Assembly (NCBI RefSeq): GCF_000980885.2
Contig: NZ_LBDA02000111.1
Span: 1 to 33,243, forward strand
Reading direction: 5' to 3'
Length of the DNA: 33,243 bases
DNA from: Streptomyces malaysiense
Lineage (GTDB): Bacteria > Actinomycetota > Actinomycetes > Streptomycetales > Streptomycetaceae
The notes beneath the pieces are model-generated. The model had not been told where the DNA came from and did no database searches. It saw nothing but the letters and a program-made list of their open reading frames with translations. Below are positions 7,082 to 14,823 of this stretch, one piece after another (the stretch's first letter is position 1; the number at the start of each line of letters is the position of its first letter). The position numbers were made by a program, and so were the translations under genes.

Positions 7082-9256
7082 ATGACGCCACAGCGCAGCA
7101 CCGGAGCGGGCGCGGGGGCCGATATGCCCGAGTACGCCGGGCATTACCACCTGGAGTCGCGGCTGGGCTCCGGCGGCATGGGGGTGGTCCACCTCGCCCG
7201 CAGCACGTCCGGACTGCGCCTCGCGGTGAAGGTCGTGCACGCGGAGTTCGCGCGGGACCGGGAGTTCCGGGGCCGGTTCCGGCAGGAGGTCGCGGCCGCG
7301 CGCCGGGTCAGCGGTGCCTTCACCGCGCCCGTGGTGGACGCCGACCCGGAGGCGGAACGCCCCTGGATGGCCACCCTGTACATCCCCGGACCGACCCTCT
7401 CCGAGCAGGTGAAGGAGCACGGGCCGCTGGACGCCGGGCAGTTGCGGCGGCTGATGGCCGGGCTCGCGGAGGCCTTGCGCGACATACACCGCGTGGGCGT
7501 GGTGCACCGGGATCTCAAGCCGAGCAACGTTCTGCTCGCCGAGGACGGACCGAAGGTCATCGACTTCGGCATCTCCCGGCCCAAGGACAGTGAACTGCGC
7601 ACGGAGACGGGCAAGTTGATCGGCACGCCGCCGTTCATGGCGCCCGAGCAGTTCCGGCGGCCGCGCGAGGTCGGCCCCGCCGCGGACATCTTCGCGCTGG
7701 GCTCGGTGCTGGTGCACGCGGCGAGGGGGCGGGGGCCGTTCGACTCCGACAGCCCGTACGTCGTCGCCTATCAGGTCGTCCACGACGAGCCCGATCTGTC
7801 GGGGGTGCCCGCGGGCCTCGCGCCGCTGGTCGAGCGCTGTCTCGCGAAGGACCCGGACGAGCGGCCGACCCCGGACGAGCTGATGTGCCGGCTGCGGTCG
7901 GTGGCGGCGTCGTACGACACCCAGGCGTTCATACCGGCCCAGCGGAAGGCCGGTTCGGCCGGGCCGGGGAGCAAGGACGTATCGGCGGCGGAGGTCTCGC
8001 AGGACCTGGAGGACACGGGACGCCGGGGAGACACGGGGGGATCGGAGGGCACGGGTGAGAAGCCGTCGAAGAGGCGTCTCCTACGGCCCGGCCGCGTCGC
8101 CGCCGTGGCGGCCGGGGTGCTCGCGCTGGTCGTCGGCGGGGCCCTCGCCTGTGTGCAGTGGCTCGGTGACGACGCCCCCGCGGCGAAGGCTCCGCGCACG
8201 GCGGCGGTCGGGTTCGCGGGGTGGCGTACGAAGCCGGTCGCCGGGCGGACCGACGCGCCCCGGTGCGCCTTCGGGGCGGACAGGCTGCTGTGTGCCGGCG
8301 CGGGGCAGGCGTACGCGCTCGATCCGAGTGGCGGCCGGGTGCTGTGGCGGCATTCCCTCACGGGGGCGCGCTGGAGCGCGGCGCCCTCGGTGTCGGGCGG
8401 CCTGGTGCAGGTGCGCGACGAGGCCGGGGACGTGGTGGCCCTCGACCCGGGCACGGGCCGTACCCGCTGGCGGCGCGCCCTGCCCACGGGCGCCGGAACG
8501 GCGTACACGGACGGGACGCTGCTGATCACCGCGGCCGACGGCACCGTCACGGGCGTGGACAGCGCGTCGGGCCGCACCCGGTGGAGCCACCGGCTGCCCG
8601 GAGCCGGCCGGCCGAGCGTCGACACGTTTCCGGACGGCCCCTCGGGTGGCACCCCGGCCTACGCGACGACCACCTCCGCCGACGGCCGCCGCACACGGAT
8701 CGTCGCGTTCGATCCGGGGACCGGCGCGGTGCGCTGGGACACGGTGCTGACCGGGCTGCTCCGGCCGGTCGGCACCGAGGACGGCACGGTGTTCCTCGTG
8801 TCCGCCGACCCGGTCTACGGCGACACGGACGCGGTGGTGCGGTACGACGCCGCGTCCCGGGCCGTACGGCGGGTGCCGCTGCCCGCGCCGCGGCCGGACG
8901 CGCAGGCCGTCGTGCGCCGGGGCGTGGTCTATCTGCTGGACGTCAACGGCGGCCTGGACGCCGTGGACACCGGGGCCGGGAAACGGCTGTGGCACCTGGA
9001 GACATCGGTGAGCCGGGGCTCGGCGCTGGTCGCCGGGGACCGGTACCTGTACTTCTCCGCCGGTGACGGGCGGCTGCTCGCCGTGGACACGCGGGGCGGG
9101 CGGCTCGCCGGGCAGACACCGGCGCGGCCCGGGGACGGCGCGGCGCGGATCGCGGCGCTGCGGGCCGCACCGGTGCTCTCGGCTCCGCAGGTGTTCGCGA
9201 CCGCTCCCGACGGTTCGGTCTTCGCGCTGGACGGGCGGGACCCCTCGGCCTGGTGA
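7082..9256 (+). CDS. Membrane Ser/Thr protein kinase with PQQ-like propeller sensor
   Basis: A 724-residue Hanks-type kinase. The glycine loop LGSGGMGVVHLA is at 29-40, ATP lysine K50, HRDLKPSN at 142-149, DFG at 161-163 and APE at 187-189, so all catalytic residues are present. A juxtamembrane Ser/Thr-rich linker (280-330) leads to one membrane segment (about 338-358). The C-terminal 350 residues carry repeated PQQ-like blades (ALDPSGGRVLWRHSL, ALDPGTGRTRWRRAL, GVDSASGRTRWSHRL), placed outside the cell. The architecture resembles AfsK-type kinases, but the propeller is extracellular here by prediction. The ligand and targets are unknown. Confidence 0.93.
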   Translation: MTPQRSTGAGAGADMPEYAGHYHLESRLGSGGMGVVHLARSTSGLRLAVKVVHAEFARDREFRGRFRQEVAAARRVSGAFTAPVVDADPEAERPWMATLYIPGPTLSEQVKEHGPLDAGQLRRLMAGLAEALRDIHRVGVVHRDLKPSNVLLAEDGPKVIDFGISRPKDSELRTETGKLIGTPPFMAPEQFRRPREVGPAADIFALGSVLVHAARGRGPFDSDSPYVVAYQVVHDEPDLSGVPAGLAPLVERCLAKDPDERPTPDELMCRLRSVAASYDTQAFIPAQRKAGSAGPGSKDVSAAEVSQDLEDTGRRGDTGGSEGTGEKPSKRRLLRPGRVAAVAAGVLALVVGGALACVQWLGDDAPAAKAPRTAAVGFAGWRTKPVAGRTDAPRCAFGADRLLCAGAGQAYALDPSGGRVLWRHSLTGARWSAAPSVSGGLVQVRDEAGDVVALDPGTGRTRWRRALPTGAGTAYTDGTLLITAADGTVTGVDSASGRTRWSHRLPGAGRPSVDTFPDGPSGGTPAYATTTSADGRRTRIVAFDPGTGAVRWDTVLTGLLRPVGTEDGTVFLVSADPVYGDTDAVVRYDAASRAVRRVPLPAPRPDAQAVVRRGVVYLLDVNGGLDAVDTGAGKRLWHLETSVSRGSALVAGDRYLYFSAGDGRLLAVDTRGGRLAGQTPARPGDGAARIAALRAAPVLSAPQVFATAPDGSVFALDGRDPSAW

Positions 9257-9323
9257 AACGATCCCCTCGCAGGCGGAAGCCGGAAGGGAAACGGCGACGG
9301 CAGCCGGGGACGACCGGAGACGA

Positions 9324-9354
9324 AAGGGGCCGCTCCTCGCCGGAGCGGCCCCTT
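9324..9354. terminator. Bidirectional terminator between the kinase gene and ilvD
   Basis: AAGGGGCCGCTCC (9324-9336) pairs perfectly with GGAGCGGCCCCTT (9342-9354) around a 5-base loop. It sits between two convergent genes, 13 bases from the ilvD stop. Pairing A/T at the base gives T-ends in both directions. Confidence 0.8.
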
Positions 9355-9367
9355 CGTCGGCGGTCGG

Positions 9368-11221
9368 TCAGCCCAGCTTGCTCACGTCCCGCACCGCGCC
9401 CTTGTCCGCGCTGGTCGCCATCGCGGCGTAGGCGCGCAGCGCGGCGGTGACCTTGCGGTCGCGGTCCTTCGGGGCGTAGGTGCCGTTCAGTGCCTGCTCG
9501 CGGCGGGCCAGTTCGGCGTCGTCCACCAGCAGCTCGATGGTGCGGTCCGGGATGTCGATGCGGATCCGGTCGCCGTCCTCGACCAGGGCGATGGTGCCGC
9601 CCGAGGCCGCCTCCGGGGAGGCGTGGCCGATGGAGAGGCCCGAGGTGCCGCCGGAGAAACGACCGTCGGTGATCAGCGCGCAGCTCTTGCCGAGGCCGCG
9701 GCCCTTCAGGTACGAGGTCGGGTAGAGCATCTCCTGCATGCCGGGGCCGCCCTTGGGGCCCTCGTAGCGGATGACGACGACGTCGCCCTCCTTGACCTCC
9801 TGGGTGAGGATCCGCTGGACGGCCTCCTCCTGGGACTCGCAGACCACGGCCGGGCCCTCGAAGGTCCAGATCGACTCGTCGACGCCGGCCGTCTTGACCA
9901 CGCAGCCGTCGACGGCCAGGTTGCCGCGCAGCACCGCGAGGCCGCCGTCCTTGGAGTAGGCGTGCTCGGCGGAGCGGATGCAGCCGCTCGCGGCGTCGTC
10001 GTCCAGGGACTCCCAGCGCTCGGACTGGGAGAACGCCTCGGCGGAGCGGACGCAGCCGGGGGCCGCGTGCCACAGCTCGACGGCCTCGGGGGACGGGGAG
10101 CCGCCGCGCACGTCCCAGGTCTTGAGCCAGTCGGCGAGGGAGGGGCTGTGCACGGCGTGCACGTCCTCGTTGAGCAGGCCCGCGCGGTGCAGTTCGCCGA
10201 GGAGGGCGGGGATGCCGCCGGCGCGGTGCACGTCCTCCATGTAGTACGTACGGTTCTTGCCCACGTTCGGCGCGACCTTGGCGAGGCAGGGGACGCGGCG
10301 CGAGACGGCGTCGATCTCCTCCAGGCCGAAGGCGACGCCCGCCTCCTGGGCGGCGGCCAGCAGGTGCAGGATCGTGTTGGTGGAGCCGCCCATCGCGATG
10401 TCCAGGGCCATGGCGTTCTCGAAGGCCTGGAAGGTGGCGACCTCGCGGGGCAGGACCGTCTCGTCGTCCTGCCCGTAGTAGCGCCGGGTGATGTCCATGA
10501 CCGTGCGGGCGGCGTCGACGTAGAGCCGCTTGCGCGCGGTGTGGGTGGCGAGGACCGAGCCGTTGCCGGGCAGGGAGAGGCCGATGGCCTCGGTCAGGCA
10601 GTTCATCGAGTTGGCGGTGAACATGCCCGAACAGCTGCCGCAGGTCGGGCAGGCGTTCTCCTCGATGCGCAGGATGTCCTCGTCGGAGACCTTGTCGTTG
10701 GCGGCTTCCGCGATGGCGTCGATCAGGTCGAGGGAGCGCACGGTGCCGTCGACCAGGGTGGCGCGGCCGGCCTCCATGGGGCCGCCGGAGACGAAGACCG
10801 TCGGGATGTTCAGGCGCAGGGCGGCCATCAGCATGCCCGGAGTGATCTTGTCGCAGTTGGAGATGCAGACCAGGGCGTCGGCGCAGTGGGCCTCGACCAT
10901 GTACTCCACGGAGTCCGCGATCAGGTCGCGGGAGGGCAGCGAGTAGAGCATGCCGCCGTGGCCCATGGCGATGCCGTCGTCCACGGCGATGGTGTTGAAC
11001 TCGCGCGGGATGCCGCCCGCCTCGGCGATCGCCTCGCTGACGATCCGGCCGACCGGCTGGAGGTGGGTGTGGCCCGGCACGAACTCGGTGAAGGAGTTGG
11101 CGACGGCGACGATCGGCTTACGGCCGATGTCCGCGCCGGGTACACCGGAGGCACGCATAAGGGCGCGGGCGCCCGCCATGTTGCGGCCGTGGGTGACTGT
11201 GCGGGACCTCAGCTCGGGCAT
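9368..11221 (-). CDS. ilvD: Dihydroxy-acid dehydratase
   Basis: A 617-residue iron-sulfur enzyme that dehydrates 2,3-dihydroxy-isovalerate and 2,3-dihydroxy-3-methylvalerate in valine and isoleucine synthesis. Cluster-binding motifs are CISNCDKITPGM (around residue 120) and ACPTCGSCSGMFTANSMNCL (around 190-210). The family regions GAVGRGPGM-like GPKGGPGMQEM and RFSGGTSGLSIGH are also present. The length corresponds to the E. coli-type enzyme. ATG 11221 has a strong Shine-Dalgarno GAGGAG 9-10 bases upstream. It is a single gene; the TetR regulator lies 124 bases upstream on the same strand. Confidence 0.97.
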   Translation of the reverse strand: MPELRSRTVTHGRNMAGARALMRASGVPGADIGRKPIVAVANSFTEFVPGHTHLQPVGRIVSEAIAEAGGIPREFNTIAVDDGIAMGHGGMLYSLPSRDLIADSVEYMVEAHCADALVCISNCDKITPGMLMAALRLNIPTVFVSGGPMEAGRATLVDGTVRSLDLIDAIAEAANDKVSDEDILRIEENACPTCGSCSGMFTANSMNCLTEAIGLSLPGNGSVLATHTARKRLYVDAARTVMDITRRYYGQDDETVLPREVATFQAFENAMALDIAMGGSTNTILHLLAAAQEAGVAFGLEEIDAVSRRVPCLAKVAPNVGKNRTYYMEDVHRAGGIPALLGELHRAGLLNEDVHAVHSPSLADWLKTWDVRGGSPSPEAVELWHAAPGCVRSAEAFSQSERWESLDDDAASGCIRSAEHAYSKDGGLAVLRGNLAVDGCVVKTAGVDESIWTFEGPAVVCESQEEAVQRILTQEVKEGDVVVIRYEGPKGGPGMQEMLYPTSYLKGRGLGKSCALITDGRFSGGTSGLSIGHASPEAASGGTIALVEDGDRIRIDIPDRTIELLVDDAELARREQALNGTYAPKDRDRKVTAALRAYAAMATSADKGAVRDVSKLG

Positions 11222-11345
11222 CGTCGCTCGCTCCTCGATGAACAGTTCTGGCTTTCTCCGAGCCTACGCCGGGGCTCCAAGGAATGGACACGCTTGTCCG
11301 GAATGCGGGATGAGTATTTCACCGGCGGCCCGGCGGCGGCCGTGG

Positions 11346-11969
11346 TCAGGGCTGGGTGAGGTGCCGCTGCACGACGGGTGCCACCCGCGCGATGACCTGC
11401 TCCACGTCCGCCGAGGCCAGCGGTTCCAGCCGCAGGACGTAGCGCAGCAGGGCCGTGCCCACCAGCTGCGCGGCGGCCAGCTCGGCGCGCAGTTCGGCGT
11501 CCGGCAGGTCCAGCCGGTCCGCGACGCGGCGCACCAGCTGGGCGGCGACCAGGCGGCGGAAGACGGCGGCGGCGGTCTCGTTGGTGACGGCCGAACGCAG
11601 GATCGCGAGCAGCGGCGCCCGGGTCGTGGGGTTCTCCCAGACGCCGAGAGCGAAGCGGACCAGCCGCTCCCCCACCCCGTCCGGCGGGCCCTCGAGGAGG
11701 GTGTCGGGGGCGCCGAGGGCGGGGGCGAAGGCGACCTCGACGGCCGCCGCGAAGACCTGTTCCTTGGTGCCGAAGTAGTGGTGGACCAGCGCGGAGTCCA
11801 CGCCGGCCGCCTTGGCGATCTGGCGCACGGACGTCTTGTCGTAGCCGCGGGCGGAGAACTCCTCGCGGGCCGCGGCGAGGATGCGGTCCCGGGTGCCGGC
11901 GGACTCGGCACGGGTCGGGCGGCCCCGGCGGCGGGCGGGGGGCTCGGGGGACGCGACGGGCCCGGTCAT
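11346..11969 (-). CDS. TetR-family transcriptional regulator
   Basis: A 207-residue protein. RDRILAAAREEFSARGYDKTSVRQIAKAAGVDSALVHHYFGTKEQ is split across residues 28-71 and is a complete TetR N-terminus, with the helix-turn-helix at about 45-68. The C-terminal half is ligand-binding and unassigned. The start ATG 11969 overlaps the stop of the sugar-phosphate isomerase gene by 4 bases (ATGA, 11966-11969), so it is translated after that gene. A regulator coupled behind an enzyme gene often controls its own operon. Whether it also touches ilvD downstream is open. Confidence 0.92.
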   Translation of the reverse strand: MTGPVASPEPPARRRGRPTRAESAGTRDRILAAAREEFSARGYDKTSVRQIAKAAGVDSALVHHYFGTKEQVFAAAVEVAFAPALGAPDTLLEGPPDGVGERLVRFALGVWENPTTRAPLLAILRSAVTNETAAAVFRRLVAAQLVRRVADRLDLPDAELRAELAAAQLVGTALLRYVLRLEPLASADVEQVIARVAPVVQRHLTQP

Positions 11970-12784
11970 CGGCGCGGGAGGCGGACGGCGGCCGCCAGGT
12001 GCTCGCGGGTGAAGGCGAGGGCCTCGGCGAGGTCGGCCTCGCGCTCGGCGCCGGACATCGCCCGCCGGGTGTTGACCTCGATGACGACATGGCCGGCGAA
12101 ACCGGAGACGGTCAGGTGCTCCAGCAGCTCGGCGCACGGCTGGTCGCCGCGCCCCGGCACCAGGTGCTCGTCCTTGGCCGAGCCGCGCCCGTCGGCGAGG
12201 TGGACGTGGCCGAGCCGGTCTCCCATGCGGCCGAGCATCTCCAGGGCGTCGGTACGGGCCGTCGACGTATGGCTGAGATCGATCGTGAAGTGCCGGTAGT
12301 CGTCCTGGGTGACGTCCCAGGCGGGGGCGTAGGCGAGCATCTCGCGGTCACGGTAGCGCCAGGGGTACATGTTCTCGACCGCGAACCGTACGTCCGTCTC
12401 GTCCGCCATCCGCCAGACGCCCGCGACGAAGTCCCGGGCGTACTGCCGCTGCCAGCGGAACGGGGGGTGCACGACGACGGTGGAGGCGCCCAGCTTCTCG
12501 GCGGCGGCCTGGGCCCGGCAGAGCTTGGTCCACGGGTCGGTGGACCAGACGCGCTGGGTGATCAGCAGGCACGGGGCGTGCACGGCGAGGATCGGGATGC
12601 CGTGGTGGTCCGAGAGGCGGCGCAGCGCGTCGATGTCCTGGCTGACGGGGTCGGTCCAGACCATGACCTCGACGCCGTCGTAGCCGAGGCGCGCGGCGAT
12701 CTCGAAGGCCGTCGCCGTGGACTCCGGGTAGACGGAGGCTGTCGACAGCGCTACGGGCACGGAGACGTCCCTGGGTTCAGCCAC
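11966..12784 (-). CDS. Sugar phosphate isomerase/epimerase (xylose isomerase-like TIM barrel)
   Basis: A 272-residue AP-endonuclease-2/xylose-isomerase-like TIM-barrel protein. Metal-site strands are visible: VVVHPPF, RFAVENMYPW (Glu ligand), FTIDLSHTSTA (Asp-x-Ser-His), LGHVHLADGRG (His-x-x-Asp) and HVVIEVNTR (Glu near the end). This suggests a divalent-metal isomerase, epimerase or lyase acting on a sugar-like substrate; the substrate is not determinable. The GTG at 12784 was chosen because AAGGTG lies about 6 bases upstream; GTG 12793 is an alternative. It is first in a two-gene operon with the TetR gene. Confidence 0.88.
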   Translation of the reverse strand: MAEPRDVSVPVALSTASVYPESTATAFEIAARLGYDGVEVMVWTDPVSQDIDALRRLSDHHGIPILAVHAPCLLITQRVWSTDPWTKLCRAQAAAEKLGASTVVVHPPFRWQRQYARDFVAGVWRMADETDVRFAVENMYPWRYRDREMLAYAPAWDVTQDDYRHFTIDLSHTSTARTDALEMLGRMGDRLGHVHLADGRGSAKDEHLVPGRGDQPCAELLEHLTVSGFAGHVVIEVNTRRAMSGAEREADLAEALAFTREHLAAAVRLPRR

Positions 12785-12934
12785 GTCCGTCACCTTAAGG
12801 GGTGGGAAGGTTCGCGTGTCGGGTGCCTGTTCGCCGTTGTGAGGTTCGCCATTCGGCGGGTGCGGGCGCGGCCCGGCCGAGCGCGCCCGCGCGGCGGGGC
12901 CCCTGCCGGTACGGCCCCGCACCCGGCTGCGGCG

Positions 12935-13867
12935 CTACGCGGAGCCCATGTGGTCGAGCCGGCGGAGGATCACGCCCTCCCGCAGCGCCCACGGGCATAT
13001 TTCCAGGCTCTCCACGCCGAAGAGGTCCATCGCGCCCTCGGCCACCAGGGCGCCCGCGAGAAGCTGGCCCGCCCGCCCGTCGGAGACGCCCGGCAGTTCG
13101 GCGCGCTGGTCGGCGGTCATCGCGGAGAGGCGGGGGACCCATGCCTCCAGGGACTCGCGTTTGAGTTCGCGCTGGACGTAGAGGCCGTCGGCGCTGCGGG
13201 CGGCGCCGGCGATGCGGGCCAGCTGCTTGAAGGTCTTGGAGGTGGCGACGACGTGGTCGGGGGCGCCGAAGCGGGCGAACTCGCCGACCGTGCGGGCGAT
13301 CTCCGCGCGTACATGGCGGCGCAGGGCGCGTACGTCGTCCGGGGCGGGCGGATCGCCGGGGAGCCAGCCGGCGGTGAGGCGGCCCGCCCCGAGCGGGAGG
13401 GAGGCGGCGGCGTCCGGCTCCTCGTCGATGCCGAAGGCGATCTCCAGGGAGCCCCCGCCGATGTCCAGGACCAGCAGCTTCCCGGCCGACCAGCCGAACC
13501 AGCGGCGCACGGCGAGGAAGGTGAGGCGGGCCTCCTCGGCACCGGACAGGACCTGGAGCCGTACGCCGGTCTCCTCGGCGACGCGGGCGAGGACCTCGTC
13601 GGCGTTGCTCGCCTCGCGGACGGCGGAGGTGGCGAAGGGGAGCAGGTCCTCGACGCCCTTGTCCTCGGCGGCCTGGAGCGCGTCCCGTACGACGTCGACG
13701 AGCTTCTCGATGCCGTCGTCACCGATGGCACCGCTGTCGTCGAGGAGTTGGGCGAGCCGAAGGTCGGCCTTGTGCGAATGCGCGGGCAGCGGGCGCGCGC
13801 CGGGGTGGGCGTCCACCACCAGCAGATGCACCGTGTTCGAACCCACGTCCAGGACACCGAGTCTCAT
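12935..13867 (-). CDS. Ppx/GppA-family exopolyphosphatase
   Basis: A 310-residue member of the ASKHA-fold Ppx/GppA phosphatases, which hydrolyse polyphosphate or (p)ppGpp. MRLGVLDVGSNTVHLLVVD is the phosphate-1 region, FATSAVREASNADEVL and LSGAEEARLTFLAV are family blocks, and VLDIGGGSLEIAFG is the phosphate-2 loop. The catalytic Glu of the family lies in the REASN segment region. It is of short actinobacterial type (about 310 residues, like mycobacterial Ppx1) and lacks the C-terminal HD extension. ATG 13867 directly starts the first strand. Which substrate dominates cannot be read from the sequence. Confidence 0.92.
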   Translation of the reverse strand: MRLGVLDVGSNTVHLLVVDAHPGARPLPAHSHKADLRLAQLLDDSGAIGDDGIEKLVDVVRDALQAAEDKGVEDLLPFATSAVREASNADEVLARVAEETGVRLQVLSGAEEARLTFLAVRRWFGWSAGKLLVLDIGGGSLEIAFGIDEEPDAAASLPLGAGRLTAGWLPGDPPAPDDVRALRRHVRAEIARTVGEFARFGAPDHVVATSKTFKQLARIAGAARSADGLYVQRELKRESLEAWVPRLSAMTADQRAELPGVSDGRAGQLLAGALVAEGAMDLFGVESLEICPWALREGVILRRLDHMGSA

Positions 13868-13938
13868 ATACGGAACGCTACTGCCAGATCGAGGCTCCAC
13901 GGTCCCCGGACCGGGGGCGGGGCACTTACCCTGGACGG

Positions 13939-14778
13939 GTGCCAAAGACGAAAAAGGCGAAGTCCGCGAAAGCCGATAAGACGGACAAGGCCCGCAAGAC
14001 CGCCAAAGCTGCCGAGGGGGCGAAGGTGAGCGACGAGAAGGGGCTCGACTTCGCGCGCGCATGGGTGGAGTTTCCGGACCCGGCGGACGACGAGCAGGTC
14101 TTCCGCTGCGATCTGACGTGGCTGACCTCGCGCTGGAACTGCGTCTTCGGCAGCGGCTGCCAGGGCATCAAGGCGGGGCGCGCGGACGACGGGTGCTGCA
14201 CGCTGGGGGCGCATTTCTCCGACGACGACGACGAGAAGCGGGTCGCCGAGCACGTGGCGCGTCTCACGCCGGACATCTGGCAGCACCACGCCGAGGGCAC
14301 CGAGGACGGCTGGATCTCGCAGGACGAGGAGGGGTCCCGGCAGACGCGGCCCTTCCAGGGGTCCTGCATCTTCCAGAACCGGCCCGGTTTCGCGGGCGGC
14401 GCGGGGTGCTCGCTGCACATCCTCGCGCTCAAGGAGGGCCGGGAGCCGCTGGAGACCAAGCCGGACGTGTGCTGGCAGCTGCCGGTCCGGCGGACGTACG
14501 AGTGGATCGACCGGCCCGACGACACCCGGGTGCTGCAGGTCTCCATCGGCGAGTACGACCGCCGGGGCTGGGGCCCCGGGGGGCACGACCTGCACTGGTG
14601 GTGCACGTCGGCCACGTCGGCGCACGGCGCGGGGGACCCGGTGTACGTGTCCTACCGCGCGGAGCTGACGGAGCTGATGGGCAAGGAGGGCTACGACCGC
14701 CTGGCCGAGATCTGCGAGCAGCGCCTCTCCGCCGAACTCCCGCTGCTGGCCCCCCACCCGGCGGACCCGGCCCCCTGA
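13939..14778 (+). CDS. Conserved Cys-rich protein with Lys-rich N-terminus
   Basis: A 279-residue protein starting at GTG 13939. The first 33 residues are almost only Lys, Ala, Thr and Asp (KTKKAKSAKADKTDKARK), a histone-tail-like basic segment. The rest is a compact domain with grouped cysteines: FRCDLTW, RWNCVFGSGCQGI, DDGCCTLG, GSCIFQN and GAGCSLHIL, plus CWQLP and WWCTSAT. The arrangement recalls the YkgJ/DUF3109-type Cys clusters thought to bind zinc or an Fe-S centre; this is only a resemblance. It diverges from the Ppx/GppA gene with a 71-base gap, so the two may share a regulatory region. The function is unknown. Confidence 0.82.
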   Translation: MPKTKKAKSAKADKTDKARKTAKAAEGAKVSDEKGLDFARAWVEFPDPADDEQVFRCDLTWLTSRWNCVFGSGCQGIKAGRADDGCCTLGAHFSDDDDEKRVAEHVARLTPDIWQHHAEGTEDGWISQDEEGSRQTRPFQGSCIFQNRPGFAGGAGCSLHILALKEGREPLETKPDVCWQLPVRRTYEWIDRPDDTRVLQVSIGEYDRRGWGPGGHDLHWWCTSATSAHGAGDPVYVSYRAELTELMGKEGYDRLAEICEQRLSAELPLLAPHPADPAP

Positions 14779-14823
14779 CCTGACGGTTCTCCCTCTCGCC
14801 GTCCCCCTGCTCCCTCCCCCTCG

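Noticed and set aside
9623..11359. Long plus-strand open frame opposite ilvD
   Set aside because: It has the same shadow character; ilvD on the minus strand has intact cluster motifs and a proper start.
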